DNA of 64,000 bases, taken from the NCBI RefSeq assembly GCF_004339015.1, contig NZ_SMFQ01000004.1:681901-745900 (forward strand), in the 5' to 3' direction. The stretch is from Cocleimonas flava. Lineage in GTDB: Bacteria; Pseudomonadota; Gammaproteobacteria; Thiotrichales; Thiotrichaceae. The notes under the pieces are model-generated. The model saw only the letters and a program-made list of their open reading frames with translations. It made no database searches and had not been told where the DNA came from. The translations under genes and the position numbers were made by a program. Shown piece after piece: positions 17,603 to 26,076 of this stretch. How positions within the stretch are numbered: the first letter of the stretch is position 1; every line of letters begins with the position of its first letter.

Positions 17603-18541
17603 ATGAACCTAACCCAGCTAAAAGTGTTTACCGAAGTCATGAAAACTGGCTCTATTTCTAAAACTGCCGTTTTGCTCCACAGGACGCAACCGGCGATAAG
17701 TTTATCGATAAGAAACCTTGAAGACTCCATTGGCTTTAAATTATTTGAACGACAAGGAAGGCAACTGGTTGCTGTTCCCGAAGCCTTTTACTTTATGGAA
17801 GAAGCACAGGCTATTTTGAAACGTGTTTCAACGATTGAACGCACCCTGCATAGTATGCAGAACGCAGAGATGGGAAGTTTGAGGATCGCCGCCATGCCCG
17901 GACCTGCAACCTACCTTTTCCCACGCTTTATCAGTCGTAGTATTGGAGACAACCCACACATTAAAGTCACCTTATTCGCCCATTCTTCAAACCAGGTTCA
18001 TGAATTAGCAGCCACTCAAAGTATAGATTTTGGTTTTGCTGATGCTGCAAATCTGAATGGTGAAGCAGGCCAATACTCCATAGAAAAGTTTTCCGCAGAC
18101 TGCTTTGTTGCCCTGCCTCAGGATCATATTCTGACACGCAAAAAAATAATCAGCATTTCTGATCTGGATAATCTCCCCATGGGCGGGCTGATGAAACAAC
18201 ACATCAACACCGAACGCGTGAATCGTCTATTTGATGAACAAGGACTCTCGTTTAATCAAATTGTAGATAGTCAGACATTTTTACCCGCATTACAGTTTGT
18301 CAGTGCGGGCCAATGTGTTGCGATAACCGATCCTTTAACCGCGGTAACAGAAATGAAAATGAATAGTTCACACGGAAAAGTCGTTTTCAGACCGTTGAAG
18401 GAAAACCTTCGCTATGAATACGCGGTGTTATCGTCAAACTTCAGACCATTATCTAAACTGGCGCAAAAGTTAAAAAGTGATTGGCAGGATGAACTCAACA
18501 GGCTTTTAAATGAAATTGACGCGAATCCCTACCCGGAATAA
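17603..18541 (+). CDS. LysR-family transcriptional regulator
   Basis: 312 residues. The N-terminal winged helix-turn-helix is clear: MNLTQLKVFTEVMKTGSIS followed by AVLLHRTQPAISLSIRNLEDSIGFKLFERQGR in residues 1-57. The C-terminal co-inducer-binding domain of about 200 residues follows, with LRIAAMPGPATYLFPRFI at about residue 95. It diverges from the TAXI-TRAP/DadA/racemase operon and shares a palindrome-bearing intergenic region with it, so it most likely controls that operon in response to the imported compound. A C6-element terminator follows its stop. Confidence 0.93.
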   Translation: MNLTQLKVFTEVMKTGSISKTAVLLHRTQPAISLSIRNLEDSIGFKLFERQGRQLVAVPEAFYFMEEAQAILKRVSTIERTLHSMQNAEMGSLRIAAMPGPATYLFPRFISRSIGDNPHIKVTLFAHSSNQVHELAATQSIDFGFADAANLNGEAGQYSIEKFSADCFVALPQDHILTRKKIISISDLDNLPMGGLMKQHINTERVNRLFDEQGLSFNQIVDSQTFLPALQFVSAGQCVAITDPLTAVTEMKMNSSHGKVVFRPLKENLRYEYAVLSSNFRPLSKLAQKLKSDWQDELNRLLNEIDANPYPE

Positions 18542-18562
18542 ATACTCATTCATAATTCTTAA

Positions 18563-18592
18563 GGTCACCCCCCTACTTTAGAGGCTTTTTTT
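18563..18592 (+). terminator. C6-TACTT element, copy 4, terminator of the LysR gene
   Basis: GTCACCCCCCTACTTT followed by AGAGGC and seven T. The stem CC-CTA/TAG-GG contains one mismatch, so the T-run probably does much of the work. It lies 21 bases after the LysR stop and in the correct direction, between convergent genes. Confidence 0.8.
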
Positions 18593-18612
18593 ATTGCTGG
18601 AATTGAATGTTG

Positions 18613-20025
18613 TTAGCCTTTTTGATTCAGCTCTAAGAGTTTGAATAGATCAGTAATCGACCCAAGCTGTTCTAGATTAAAGAGCATGTCGATCAACTTA
18701 TTGAGTTGGGTTTCCCCCACTCTGCCCTGAACGCATTTACTGAATTTCTCGATAAACTCTTCATCCGTAAACGGCTTTTCATGATTACCTCTAGCCAGAT
18801 CGTTCTCTAGAAATAACTGTTCCCCATCTTTTTTGTTGATCCAGATCTTTATTGGTGCAGTGCCAATAAATCCGAGCTTGGCAAGATCTTCGTCAACCTC
18901 CATGGTGATACATTGCATCAATGACTGGACTCTAGGATCTTGAATTTTCTCTTCGGTAAATTCACTCAATGTAATTTGACCATAGATCAAAGCAGCAGCA
19001 ACAGAGAACTCTAAAGAAAATCGAGCTTCAACGGGTGTCTTGGGTTGATGAGACACCAACTCTTTAGGGCCAAGTAAGCTCACACCGCAATGAATGGATT
19101 TGATATCTTCCCAATCTATGTTTTTGTTTTCGAGCTGATTGTCTTCGAGTAATTCGAGCAACACATCACAGGCAGGATGATTCCCACTGCAATTTGGGTA
19201 TTTTTTGAACGCGTAGCCTCGGGTAGAAATATCCCATCCCTCTCCAAACATAATGGGCTTAGAAGCATTTCTCGCCTTACTCGCTAAGGTATCACCAGCA
19301 AAGCATTGTATAAAACCATCCTGTCCTTCAAGTGCCATCGGGGAGGATGTTACGCCCGACTGCGCCAGACTGACCGCTTCCAAACCTGCTTTGGCTGCCA
19401 TTCCCGCATGATAAGGTTTTGATTGAGTACCAAAATTACTACGTATGCCACTGGCTCGTGACAGCGAAAGCGCTAAAGCACGGACAGTCATTTCTTCATC
19501 TAAGCCCATTAACTGGCACGTTGCTGCGGCTGTTCCAAATGTGTAAAAAATCCCAGTCGTATGCCAACCGCGTTCAGATGCCTCCGGCATCATCAAATCG
19601 GCCACTTTGTGCGCGACCTCTACACCAGCAATATAGGCAAGAAGTAGTTCTTTCCCTGAGCTACCCCGCTCCTCTGCAACCGCCAACAATGCTGCTAGTA
19701 TGACTGTCGTTGGATGTCCGATCGTTGCCCAGCTGGTATCGTCAAAATCAAGCGCATGTCCTGCCGCCGCATTGATCAATGCAGCATGTTCAATATCCAT
19801 TTTGAGATCACTACCAATGATAGAAGCGGATTTGCCCCAGCTCCTAACACTTGCCCAGTGCATTAAATTTTGGGTAACAGCCTGACTGCTGCCAGGAATG
19901 GCAACCCCGATGTAATCAAGCACGGCACGTTTCGCCAATTCGACCACGTCTTTTGGCAACTGCTCGTAACTCATATTTTCAAGAAAGCGCGCGGCTTGTA
20001 TCAGGATAGGTAATTGAGGACTCAT
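18613..20025 (-). CDS. MmgE/PrpD family protein
   Basis: 470 residues, normal length for the family that includes 2-methylcitrate dehydratase PrpD and cis-aconitate decarboxylase. Recognisable features: LAKRAVLDYIGVAIPGS at about residue 26, HALDFDDTSWATIGHPTTVILAALLA at about 90-115, and YAFKKYPNCSGNHPACDVLLELL at about 275, which matches the KxYPxCxxxH pattern. It probably acts as a dehydratase, isomerase or decarboxylase on a carboxylic acid. No prpBC genes adjoin it, so a methylcitrate role is not supported. It converges on the LysR gene and is upstream-flanked by the GlxA-type regulator. Start ATG at 20025. Confidence 0.85.
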   Translation of the reverse strand: MSPQLPILIQAARFLENMSYEQLPKDVVELAKRAVLDYIGVAIPGSSQAVTQNLMHWASVRSWGKSASIIGSDLKMDIEHAALINAAAGHALDFDDTSWATIGHPTTVILAALLAVAEERGSSGKELLLAYIAGVEVAHKVADLMMPEASERGWHTTGIFYTFGTAAATCQLMGLDEEMTVRALALSLSRASGIRSNFGTQSKPYHAGMAAKAGLEAVSLAQSGVTSSPMALEGQDGFIQCFAGDTLASKARNASKPIMFGEGWDISTRGYAFKKYPNCSGNHPACDVLLELLEDNQLENKNIDWEDIKSIHCGVSLLGPKELVSHQPKTPVEARFSLEFSVAAALIYGQITLSEFTEEKIQDPRVQSLMQCITMEVDEDLAKLGFIGTAPIKIWINKKDGEQLFLENDLARGNHEKPFTDEEFIEKFSKCVQGRVGETQLNKLIDMLFNLEQLGSITDLFKLLELNQKG

Positions 20026-20123
20026 TCGCAGATCATCGTTTAAAATTATTGTATAAGGATACGCCTAAAACAGAAAAGCCCAAGTCAATTTTTTAACGTT
20101 CTGCTCAAAGAAAAATGTACCTT

Positions 20124-21095
20124 TTAAGCTTTCATTCGCAATGACGAAGGGGTCTGTGCATATTGTTTATTAAACGATGATGAAAAATGTGCGGCACTAA
20201 TAAAACCTGTCGCCTGAGCAATTTCTATAATTTTCATTGGAGATTGCTGAAGCAGATTTTTGGCGGTTTGCAGGCGTAGCTGCCGATAAAAATCCATGGT
20301 TTTATGCCCCAGTTTATCTTTGAATAAGCGGTTTAACTGACGCGGACTGATTTCTGAGAGTCGCGCTAACTGTTCCAAATCCAGAGGGTCAGCAATGTGG
20401 TTTTGCATCGCTTCAATCGCAAGAATTACCGGTTGTGTGGCTGATGGATATCGTTCTGCCAAACTTGAACGTTGCGGCCCTGCCGAAGGTCTGACTTCGG
20501 TATGGATAAACCAATCGCTGACTTCTTGCGCAAATGTTGCACCATGATGTTTGGTGAGAATCGCATTCATCATATCTACTGGCGCAACACCACCGGCGCA
20601 GGTATAGCGGTCACGATCGATAACATACAATGAGTTTTCAAGAAGTATGTCTGGCATTAATTCCTGCAATGCGGTGGTGTATTCCCAATGCGCGGTCATC
20701 CGACGGTTATTCATAACCCCCGCTAAAGCCAATGTTACTGGGCCACCTGAAACACCGCCTAGGATCATTCCCTGCTTGCTTAACTTTCTCAGTAATTTAT
20801 AAATCTCTGGTTTCTTCAAGACATTGAATTCACCACCACCGACCACAAACAGAATATCCACATTCTCTGCATCTTCCAGTTTTGCGGTTGCATTTACCTG
20901 AATATCCATCGAACTTTTTGTTGAAACATCATCGATAGAAAACAGATCAATTTTGTAAAACGCCTGTTGCTTTGCCCGCTTAAGCAATGTATTTGCCGCA
21001 CGCAATGGTTCAATCGCCGAAGAGAAAGCCATCAAGGCAAAATCGTCGATCAGTAAAAAACCCACTCTGAATAATTTAAACTTTTTTTCTGACAT
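20124..21095 (-). CDS. GlxA-family AraC-type regulator (GbdR/SouR-like)
   Basis: 323 residues from the ATG at 21095, where the protein begins MSEKKFKLFRVGFLLIDDF as in family members; an in-frame start at 21161 would add 22 residues. An N-terminal DJ-1/PfpI-like domain (VGFLLIDDFALMAFSSAIEPLRAAN, VDILFVVGGGEF, GGVSGGPVTLALAGVM) is followed by a C-terminal AraC helix-turn-helix pair (LARLSEISPRQLNRLFKDKLG, IAQATGFISAAHFSSSFNKQYAQTPSSLR). Homologues such as GbdR and SouR of Pseudomonas activate glycine betaine, dimethylglycine and sarcosine catabolism. Divergence from soxB fits that role, so it likely activates soxBDAG in response to sarcosine or a betaine intermediate. GbdR versus SouR cannot be decided from the sequence. 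Confidence 0.85.
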   Translation of the reverse strand: MSEKKFKLFRVGFLLIDDFALMAFSSAIEPLRAANTLLKRAKQQAFYKIDLFSIDDVSTKSSMDIQVNATAKLEDAENVDILFVVGGGEFNVLKKPEIYKLLRKLSKQGMILGGVSGGPVTLALAGVMNNRRMTAHWEYTTALQELMPDILLENSLYVIDRDRYTCAGGVAPVDMMNAILTKHHGATFAQEVSDWFIHTEVRPSAGPQRSSLAERYPSATQPVILAIEAMQNHIADPLDLEQLARLSEISPRQLNRLFKDKLGHKTMDFYRQLRLQTAKNLLQQSPMKIIEIAQATGFISAAHFSSSFNKQYAQTPSSLRMKA

Positions 21096-21357
21096 TGACC
21101 CAAGACCTTTGAGCGAAAGTATGGCGAGAGGAAAATGAGCGTAAATTTCCAGATTTTTCATAAAAATAAGGGTAATAGCACGGCTATTGACCGCATTTTT
21201 AGGGGAAATCTGGGAGTTTTAAGCCATTTTAGTCCGTCATATCTTTCGTGAAAAGGTCTTAATTAAAACACATTACGTCTATTTTAAGAAACCAAGGTAT
21301 CAATAAACCTGCCACTATTGATGAACATTAATTGTATTAACTGCTAGAGAATTAAAT

Positions 21358-22638
21358 ATGCGTAATTCTGGTTTTCGATATACGGGTTTTCGATATTCGG
21401 GTTTTAAAGTTATCAAAGAAGCCCTCACCGGCCACAAAGGTTGGAAGCCAGTTTGGCGCACGCCTGAACCAAAAAAAGAATACGATATTATTATCATTGG
21501 TGGCGGCGGTCATGGTTTAGCCACGGCACATTATCTGGCAAGCCGTTACAACATCACCAATGTGGCTGTTTTGGAAAAAGGCTGGATTGGTGGCGGTAAT
21601 GTGGGACGTAATACCACCATTATTCGCTCCAACTATTTACACCCGGAAAACCAACCTTTCTATGAATTATCGATGAAGCTCTGGGAAGGACTCGAGCAAG
21701 ATTTAAACTACAACGCGATGGTCTCGCAACGCGGTGTTCTTAATCTATCCCATAGCGATTCACAAAATGATGCGTATGTTCGTCGAGGCAATTCGATGAT
21801 TATGTCGGGTGCTGATGCGCAATTACTGGATCAGGAGGGTGTGCGTGAGCTCTACCCTTTCCTCGATTTTGACAACGCACGTTTCCCTATCAAAGGCGGC
21901 CTCTTGCAAAAACGTGGTGGCACAGTACGACACGATGCGGTGGCCTGGGGTTATGCGCGTGGTGCTGATAGCCGTGGCGTCGATATTATCCAGAATTGTG
22001 AAGTCACGGGCTTCCTGATTAAAGATGGAAAATGCACTGGAGTTAAAACCAACAAAGGTGACATCGGCGCTAAAAAAGTAGCGTCCTGTGTGGCGGGTTC
22101 TTCTAGCCGTGTAATGTCACAAGCAGGTATGAATTTACCGATTGAAAGTCATGTATTACAAGCATTTGTCAGTGAAGGATTAAAACCGATTATAGATGGC
22201 GTAATAACTTTCGGCGCGGGACATTTCTATATTTCCCAATCGGACAAAGGCGGTCTGGTGTTTGGAGGAGATCTCGATATGTATAACTCCTACGCACAAC
22301 GCGGCAACCTGCCAGTCGTCGAAGATGTTTGTGAAATCGGCATGGCAATTTTACCTGCAATTGGTCGCGCAAAACTGTTACGAAACTGGGGCGGAGTGAT
22401 GGATATGTCGATGGACGGCTCGCCATTTATTGATCGCACCCATATCAAGGGATTGTATTTTAACGGTGGCTGGTGTTACGGCGGTTTCAAAGCGACACCC
22501 GCGAGTGGTTTTTGTTACGCCCATTTACTTGCAACCGATACACCCCATGAAGTTGCCAAAGGTTTCCGTCTGGATAGATTCCAAACCGGTAATGTTATTG
22601 ATGAAAACGGACGAGGCGCGCAACCGAATACGCATTAA
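21358..22638 (+). CDS. soxB: Heterotetrameric sarcosine oxidase, beta subunit
   Basis: 426 residues. FAD-binding GGGGHGLATAHYL at about residues 48-60 and the QKRGGTVRHDAVAWGYAR segment at about 185-202, where the histidine (H192) corresponds to the residue carrying covalent FMN in known SoxB proteins. It holds the sarcosine-oxidising site of the SoxABDG complex, which turns sarcosine into glycine, formaldehyde equivalents (or methylene-THF) and H2O2. The N-terminus has a five-residue unit repeated (SGFRY, TGFRY, SGF) from a 15-base tandem duplication not seen in the usual MRYSGF opening. First gene of the sox operon, divergent from the GlxA-type regulator. Confidence 0.95.
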   Translation: MRNSGFRYTGFRYSGFKVIKEALTGHKGWKPVWRTPEPKKEYDIIIIGGGGHGLATAHYLASRYNITNVAVLEKGWIGGGNVGRNTTIIRSNYLHPENQPFYELSMKLWEGLEQDLNYNAMVSQRGVLNLSHSDSQNDAYVRRGNSMIMSGADAQLLDQEGVRELYPFLDFDNARFPIKGGLLQKRGGTVRHDAVAWGYARGADSRGVDIIQNCEVTGFLIKDGKCTGVKTNKGDIGAKKVASCVAGSSSRVMSQAGMNLPIESHVLQAFVSEGLKPIIDGVITFGAGHFYISQSDKGGLVFGGDLDMYNSYAQRGNLPVVEDVCEIGMAILPAIGRAKLLRNWGGVMDMSMDGSPFIDRTHIKGLYFNGGWCYGGFKATPASGFCYAHLLATDTPHEVAKGFRLDRFQTGNVIDENGRGAQPNTH

Positions 22639-22685
22639 TTATGAATATCCTAAATTACAACTCAATTAACTCACTAAGCTCATCT

Positions 22686-22714
22686 AAAAAACTCGCTGTA
22701 AGTGGGGGGGTGAC
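22686..22714 (-). repeat. C6-TACTT element, copy 5, antisense inside the sox operon
   Basis: Minus-strand copy GTCACCCCCCCACTTA followed by CAGCGAG and six T, with seven C and CA in place of TA. It occupies the soxB-soxD gap and points against transcription of the operon, so it cannot terminate soxB. Confidence 0.8.
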
Positions 22715-22744
22715 ATTACTTATTGATTCAAGAGGTGCCCTCCT

Positions 22745-23092
22745 ATGATTATCAACCACCCTCTTCTCGGCCCTCGAGACGCATCTGAATTCGTTTATCT
22801 GGGTGATGCATGTTTAATGAATCGACCAGCCTGGGTTGGAGAAAGAATCGAAGGTGAAGATGCCAATGACGCAAAAACGGCAGAAGCACTCCAGCAATAC
22901 CACGACTATGTTCACCTAAGACAAAACAATGCGGGCGAACACAAAGAACTTTGGTATCACGAACAAGGTGACCGATCATGGTTAGTTGTGACTCGCAATA
23001 CCATCACCCATGAAATTTATAATGTTGAATTAGCTAAAGATGTTGCGTTAGCTAATAAAACCGCGCGAGCTTCTCAAGGCGGTAAGAAATGA
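22745..23092 (+). CDS. soxD: Heterotetrameric sarcosine oxidase, delta subunit (zinc-site variant)
   Basis: 115 residues, start ATG at 22745 with AGAGGTG seven bases upstream. Position between soxB and soxA, and segments such as GPRDASEFVYLGDA and HKELWYHEQGDRSWLVVTRNT, identify SoxD. Classical SoxD binds zinc through a CPxCG motif near the N-terminus and a later His and Cys (HGCRRW). Here these read HPLLG and HEQGDRSW, so all three cysteines are replaced, while the histidine region (EHKELWYH) remains. The single Cys of the protein (C28, DACLMN) is elsewhere. The subunit is therefore probably zinc-free yet still structural. Its stop overlaps the soxA start by 4 bases. Confidence 0.9.
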   Translation: MIINHPLLGPRDASEFVYLGDACLMNRPAWVGERIEGEDANDAKTAEALQQYHDYVHLRQNNAGEHKELWYHEQGDRSWLVVTRNTITHEIYNVELAKDVALANKTARASQGGKK

Positions 23093-26076
23093 GCCAAAAA
23101 AACAGATTAAATAAAGACAAAAGTAGCGGCTTCATTGATCGTGATAAAACCATCCATTTCAATTTCAATGGTGAACAGTTTGAAGGTTATCAGGGCGATA
23201 CACTCGCTTCTGCATTACTCGCTAATAATCAAAAACTCGTCGCTCGTTCATTTAAATACCACCGTCCCCGCGGTATTTTCACGGCAGGCTCGGAAGAGCC
23301 AAATGCATTGATGCATTTACGTACAGGTGCGTATCAGGAACCGAATGTGCGCGCAACCGTCGCTGAACTTTTTGAAGGGTTAGAAGCGCGAAGCCAAAAC
23401 CATCGTGGTTCGTTAAAGCACGATTTAATGGCGATCAATGATTTCTTATCTCCCTTCCTTACTGCTGGTTTCTATTACAAAACCTTTATGTGGCCAAAGG
23501 CATTTTGGGAAAAACTCTACGAGCCAATCATTCGCCAATCAGCCGGTTTGGGTGAACTATCAGGACAAGAAGATCCCGATAAATACGACAAAGGCTTTTT
23601 GCACTGCGATATTTTAATCATCGGCGCAGGCCCTAGTGGTTTAGCTGCGGCATTAGCGGCTGGTCAGGCAGGAAGCAGAGTGATTCTGGCTGATGAAGAC
23701 TTTGTCATGGGTGGTCGTTTAAATAACGAAACCTATCAGGTCAATGGAATGCATGGCGCAGAGTGGGCGAAGACAACCTTGGCTGAATTAGCCTCGATGG
23801 ATAATGTACGTTTAATGAAACGAACCACTGTCCTCGGTGCTTACGATCACGGCATATATAGCGCGCTTGAGCGTAAAACAGATCATCTGGCATCCACAGA
23901 CCCTGTCTATAAAACCAAGCCTCGACAAGTGCTTTGGAAAATCTATTCCAAGCGCGCCATCTTAAGTGCAGGATCTACCGAAAGGCCGATTGCGTTCCCC
24001 AATAATGATCGTCCCGGCATCATGCAAGCGGGCGCAGTAAGAACCTATGCCAATCGATACGATGTTGCCGCAGGGCAAAACGTCAGTATATTTACCAATA
24101 ATGATGATGGATGGCGAACTGCGCAAGATCTCGCAGCAAAGGGAATAAATATCCAGGCAGTAATCGATAGCCGCGACATTCAACCGGTTGCTGAAATTTC
24201 TGGTGCAAACATCGAAATGGGTGCTCAAGTGATCGATACCCAAGGTCGTCATGCACTGCAATCCATCCAGTTATCCAATGGTAAAACTTACGATACCGAT
24301 TGCCTAGCCGTTTCTGGTGGCTGGAACCCGAATGTACAATTGAGTTGTCATCATCGTGGTAGACCGCAATGGAATAAAGATATTCTCGCTTTTGTGCCGA
24401 GTGGAGATGGTAGTGGAGGACTCCCTCCAGAAATGCATATTGCTGGAGCCGCAAACGGTGATTTAGACTTGTCATCTGCTTTAAGTAGCGGACACGAATT
24501 AGCCAAATCATTATCCAAAGAATTAGGAAATGCCTCCAAAGTGGGGGGGTGCCCTAAGGCAGAATCCGAGTCTATCGCGAACTCCGCTTTCTGGTTTGTA
24601 AAGACAGACACCAAATCACGTAGTTGGTTAGACTTTCAAAATGACGTTACCACCAAAGATATCAGACTCGCACAGCAAGAAGGCTTTACCGCAGTCGAGC
24701 ACGTAAAACGCTACACCACTTTGGGCATGGCAACAGATCAGGGCAAAACCTCCAATATTCCTGCGATGGCTGTAATGGCGGATAATGAAGGCAAAACAAT
24801 TCCTGAAGTGGGCACCACAATATTCCGCCCGCCCTATACACCCGTATCTATCGCGGCGTATGCGGGTCGATCCCGGGGTAAAGAATTCCGTCCGACACGT
24901 CTCACACCCAGTCATCGATGGGCCAAAGAACAAGGTGCAGAATTTGTTGAAGTCGGCGCTTGGATGCGCGCGCAATGGTTTCCTAAAGATGGAGAAACTC
25001 ACTGGCGCGAAAGTGTCGATCGTGAAGTTACCCAAACACGAAACTCTGTGGGCATCTGCGATGTGAGTACTTTAGGTAAAATCGATATTCAGGGTCGTGA
25101 TGCGGGAGAATTTTTAAATCGCGTTTACTGCAATACCTTCTCTACCCTCAAAGTCGGTATGGTGCGTTACGGTTTAATGTTAAGAGAAGATGGCTTCGCC
25201 ATGGACGACGGCACTACCGCGCGTCTTGGTGAACATCATTATCTGATGACCACCACCACAGCCAATGCGGTTGGCGTATCCAGACATCTGGAATTTTGCC
25301 GACAGTGCTTATGGCCAGATTTAGATGTACACGTGATCTCAGCCACTGAACAATATGCGCAATATTCTGTGGCAGGTCCTAATGCTCGCAAGCTGTTACA
25401 GAAAATTGTTGATCCCGAATTTGATATCAGTAATGAAGCGTTTCCATTTATGGCGTGTGGCGACATTACAGTGTGTGGTGGAACAGCGGCGCGTTTATTC
25501 CGCATTTCATTCTCCGGCGAGCTCGCTTATGAAATCGCAGTCCCTACCCGTTACGGTTACAGCATGATGAAAACATTGATGCAGGCTGGCGAAGAATTTG
25601 ATGCTGTCATTTATGGCACCGAAGCACTCAGCGTAATGCGTATCGAAAAAGGACACGCTGCGGGTAATGAACTTACGGGTCAAACCACCGCGCATAATCT
25701 TGGCATGGGTCGTATGGTATCGAAGAAGAAAGACAGCATCGGTAATATGATGTCTGAACGTCCGAATCTTATTAAAGAAGATGCCAATAGATTGGTTGGG
25801 TTTGTACCCGTCGATAAAAGCGAGAAACTTTCAGCAGGTGCTCATTTCATCCAGAAAGGAAAAAGCGCCATCACTGAGAACGATGAAGGCTGGATGAGTT
25901 CGGTCGCCTTCTCTCCTTCTCTTGGCCATTCGATTGGCATCGGATTTATAAAAAGCGGACATCAACGCATGGGCGAAATCGTGACCGCGAGTAATCCACT
26001 TCTAGGCAAAGACGTCGATGTTGAAATTGTCTCTGCCCACTTTGTTGATCCAGATGGAGAACGTCTACGTGTCTAA
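23089..26076 (+). CDS. soxA: Heterotetrameric sarcosine oxidase, alpha subunit
   Basis: 995 residues, the family's usual size. Domains in order: N-terminal ferredoxin-like segment (FNGEQFEGYQGDTLASALL, RSFKYHRPRGIF) at about 25-70; NAD-binding Rossmann fold with GAGPSGLAAALAA near 180; a second nucleotide-binding region to about 475; and a C-terminal GcvT-like folate-binding domain from about 610 (RAQWFPKDGETHWRESVDREV to LARL..., with GELAYEIAVP and ALSVMRIEKGH). It channels the methylene group to tetrahydrofolate. Residues about 480-490 (NASKVGGCPKA), in the variable linker before the WFVKTDTKSRSWLDFQNDVT segment, are encoded by a copy of the dispersed C6 element. It overlaps soxD by 4 bases at the start and soxG at the end. 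Confidence 0.95.
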   Translation: MSQKNRLNKDKSSGFIDRDKTIHFNFNGEQFEGYQGDTLASALLANNQKLVARSFKYHRPRGIFTAGSEEPNALMHLRTGAYQEPNVRATVAELFEGLEARSQNHRGSLKHDLMAINDFLSPFLTAGFYYKTFMWPKAFWEKLYEPIIRQSAGLGELSGQEDPDKYDKGFLHCDILIIGAGPSGLAAALAAGQAGSRVILADEDFVMGGRLNNETYQVNGMHGAEWAKTTLAELASMDNVRLMKRTTVLGAYDHGIYSALERKTDHLASTDPVYKTKPRQVLWKIYSKRAILSAGSTERPIAFPNNDRPGIMQAGAVRTYANRYDVAAGQNVSIFTNNDDGWRTAQDLAAKGINIQAVIDSRDIQPVAEISGANIEMGAQVIDTQGRHALQSIQLSNGKTYDTDCLAVSGGWNPNVQLSCHHRGRPQWNKDILAFVPSGDGSGGLPPEMHIAGAANGDLDLSSALSSGHELAKSLSKELGNASKVGGCPKAESESIANSAFWFVKTDTKSRSWLDFQNDVTTKDIRLAQQEGFTAVEHVKRYTTLGMATDQGKTSNIPAMAVMADNEGKTIPEVGTTIFRPPYTPVSIAAYAGRSRGKEFRPTRLTPSHRWAKEQGAEFVEVGAWMRAQWFPKDGETHWRESVDREVTQTRNSVGICDVSTLGKIDIQGRDAGEFLNRVYCNTFSTLKVGMVRYGLMLREDGFAMDDGTTARLGEHHYLMTTTTANAVGVSRHLEFCRQCLWPDLDVHVISATEQYAQYSVAGPNARKLLQKIVDPEFDISNEAFPFMACGDITVCGGTAARLFRISFSGELAYEIAVPTRYGYSMMKTLMQAGEEFDAVIYGTEALSVMRIEKGHAAGNELTGQTTAHNLGMGRMVSKKKDSIGNMMSERPNLIKEDANRLVGFVPVDKSEKLSAGAHFIQKGKSAITENDEGWMSSVAFSPSLGHSIGIGFIKSGHQRMGEIVTASNPLLGKDVDVEIVSAHFVDPDGERLRV
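24526..24553 (-). repeat. C6-TACTT element, copy 6, in frame inside soxA
   Basis: On the minus strand it reads GGCACCCCCCCACTTTGGAG followed by GCATTTCC, matching the core, the G-rich segment and a decayed T-run. It encodes SKVGGCP of the soxA linker (residues about 483-489) and keeps the frame open. It is antisense to the gene. Confidence 0.75.

Noticed and set aside
18613-20025. PrpD as part of a methylcitrate cycle
   Set aside because: No prpB, prpC or acnD gene is nearby and the context is amino-compound metabolism; only the family is supported.
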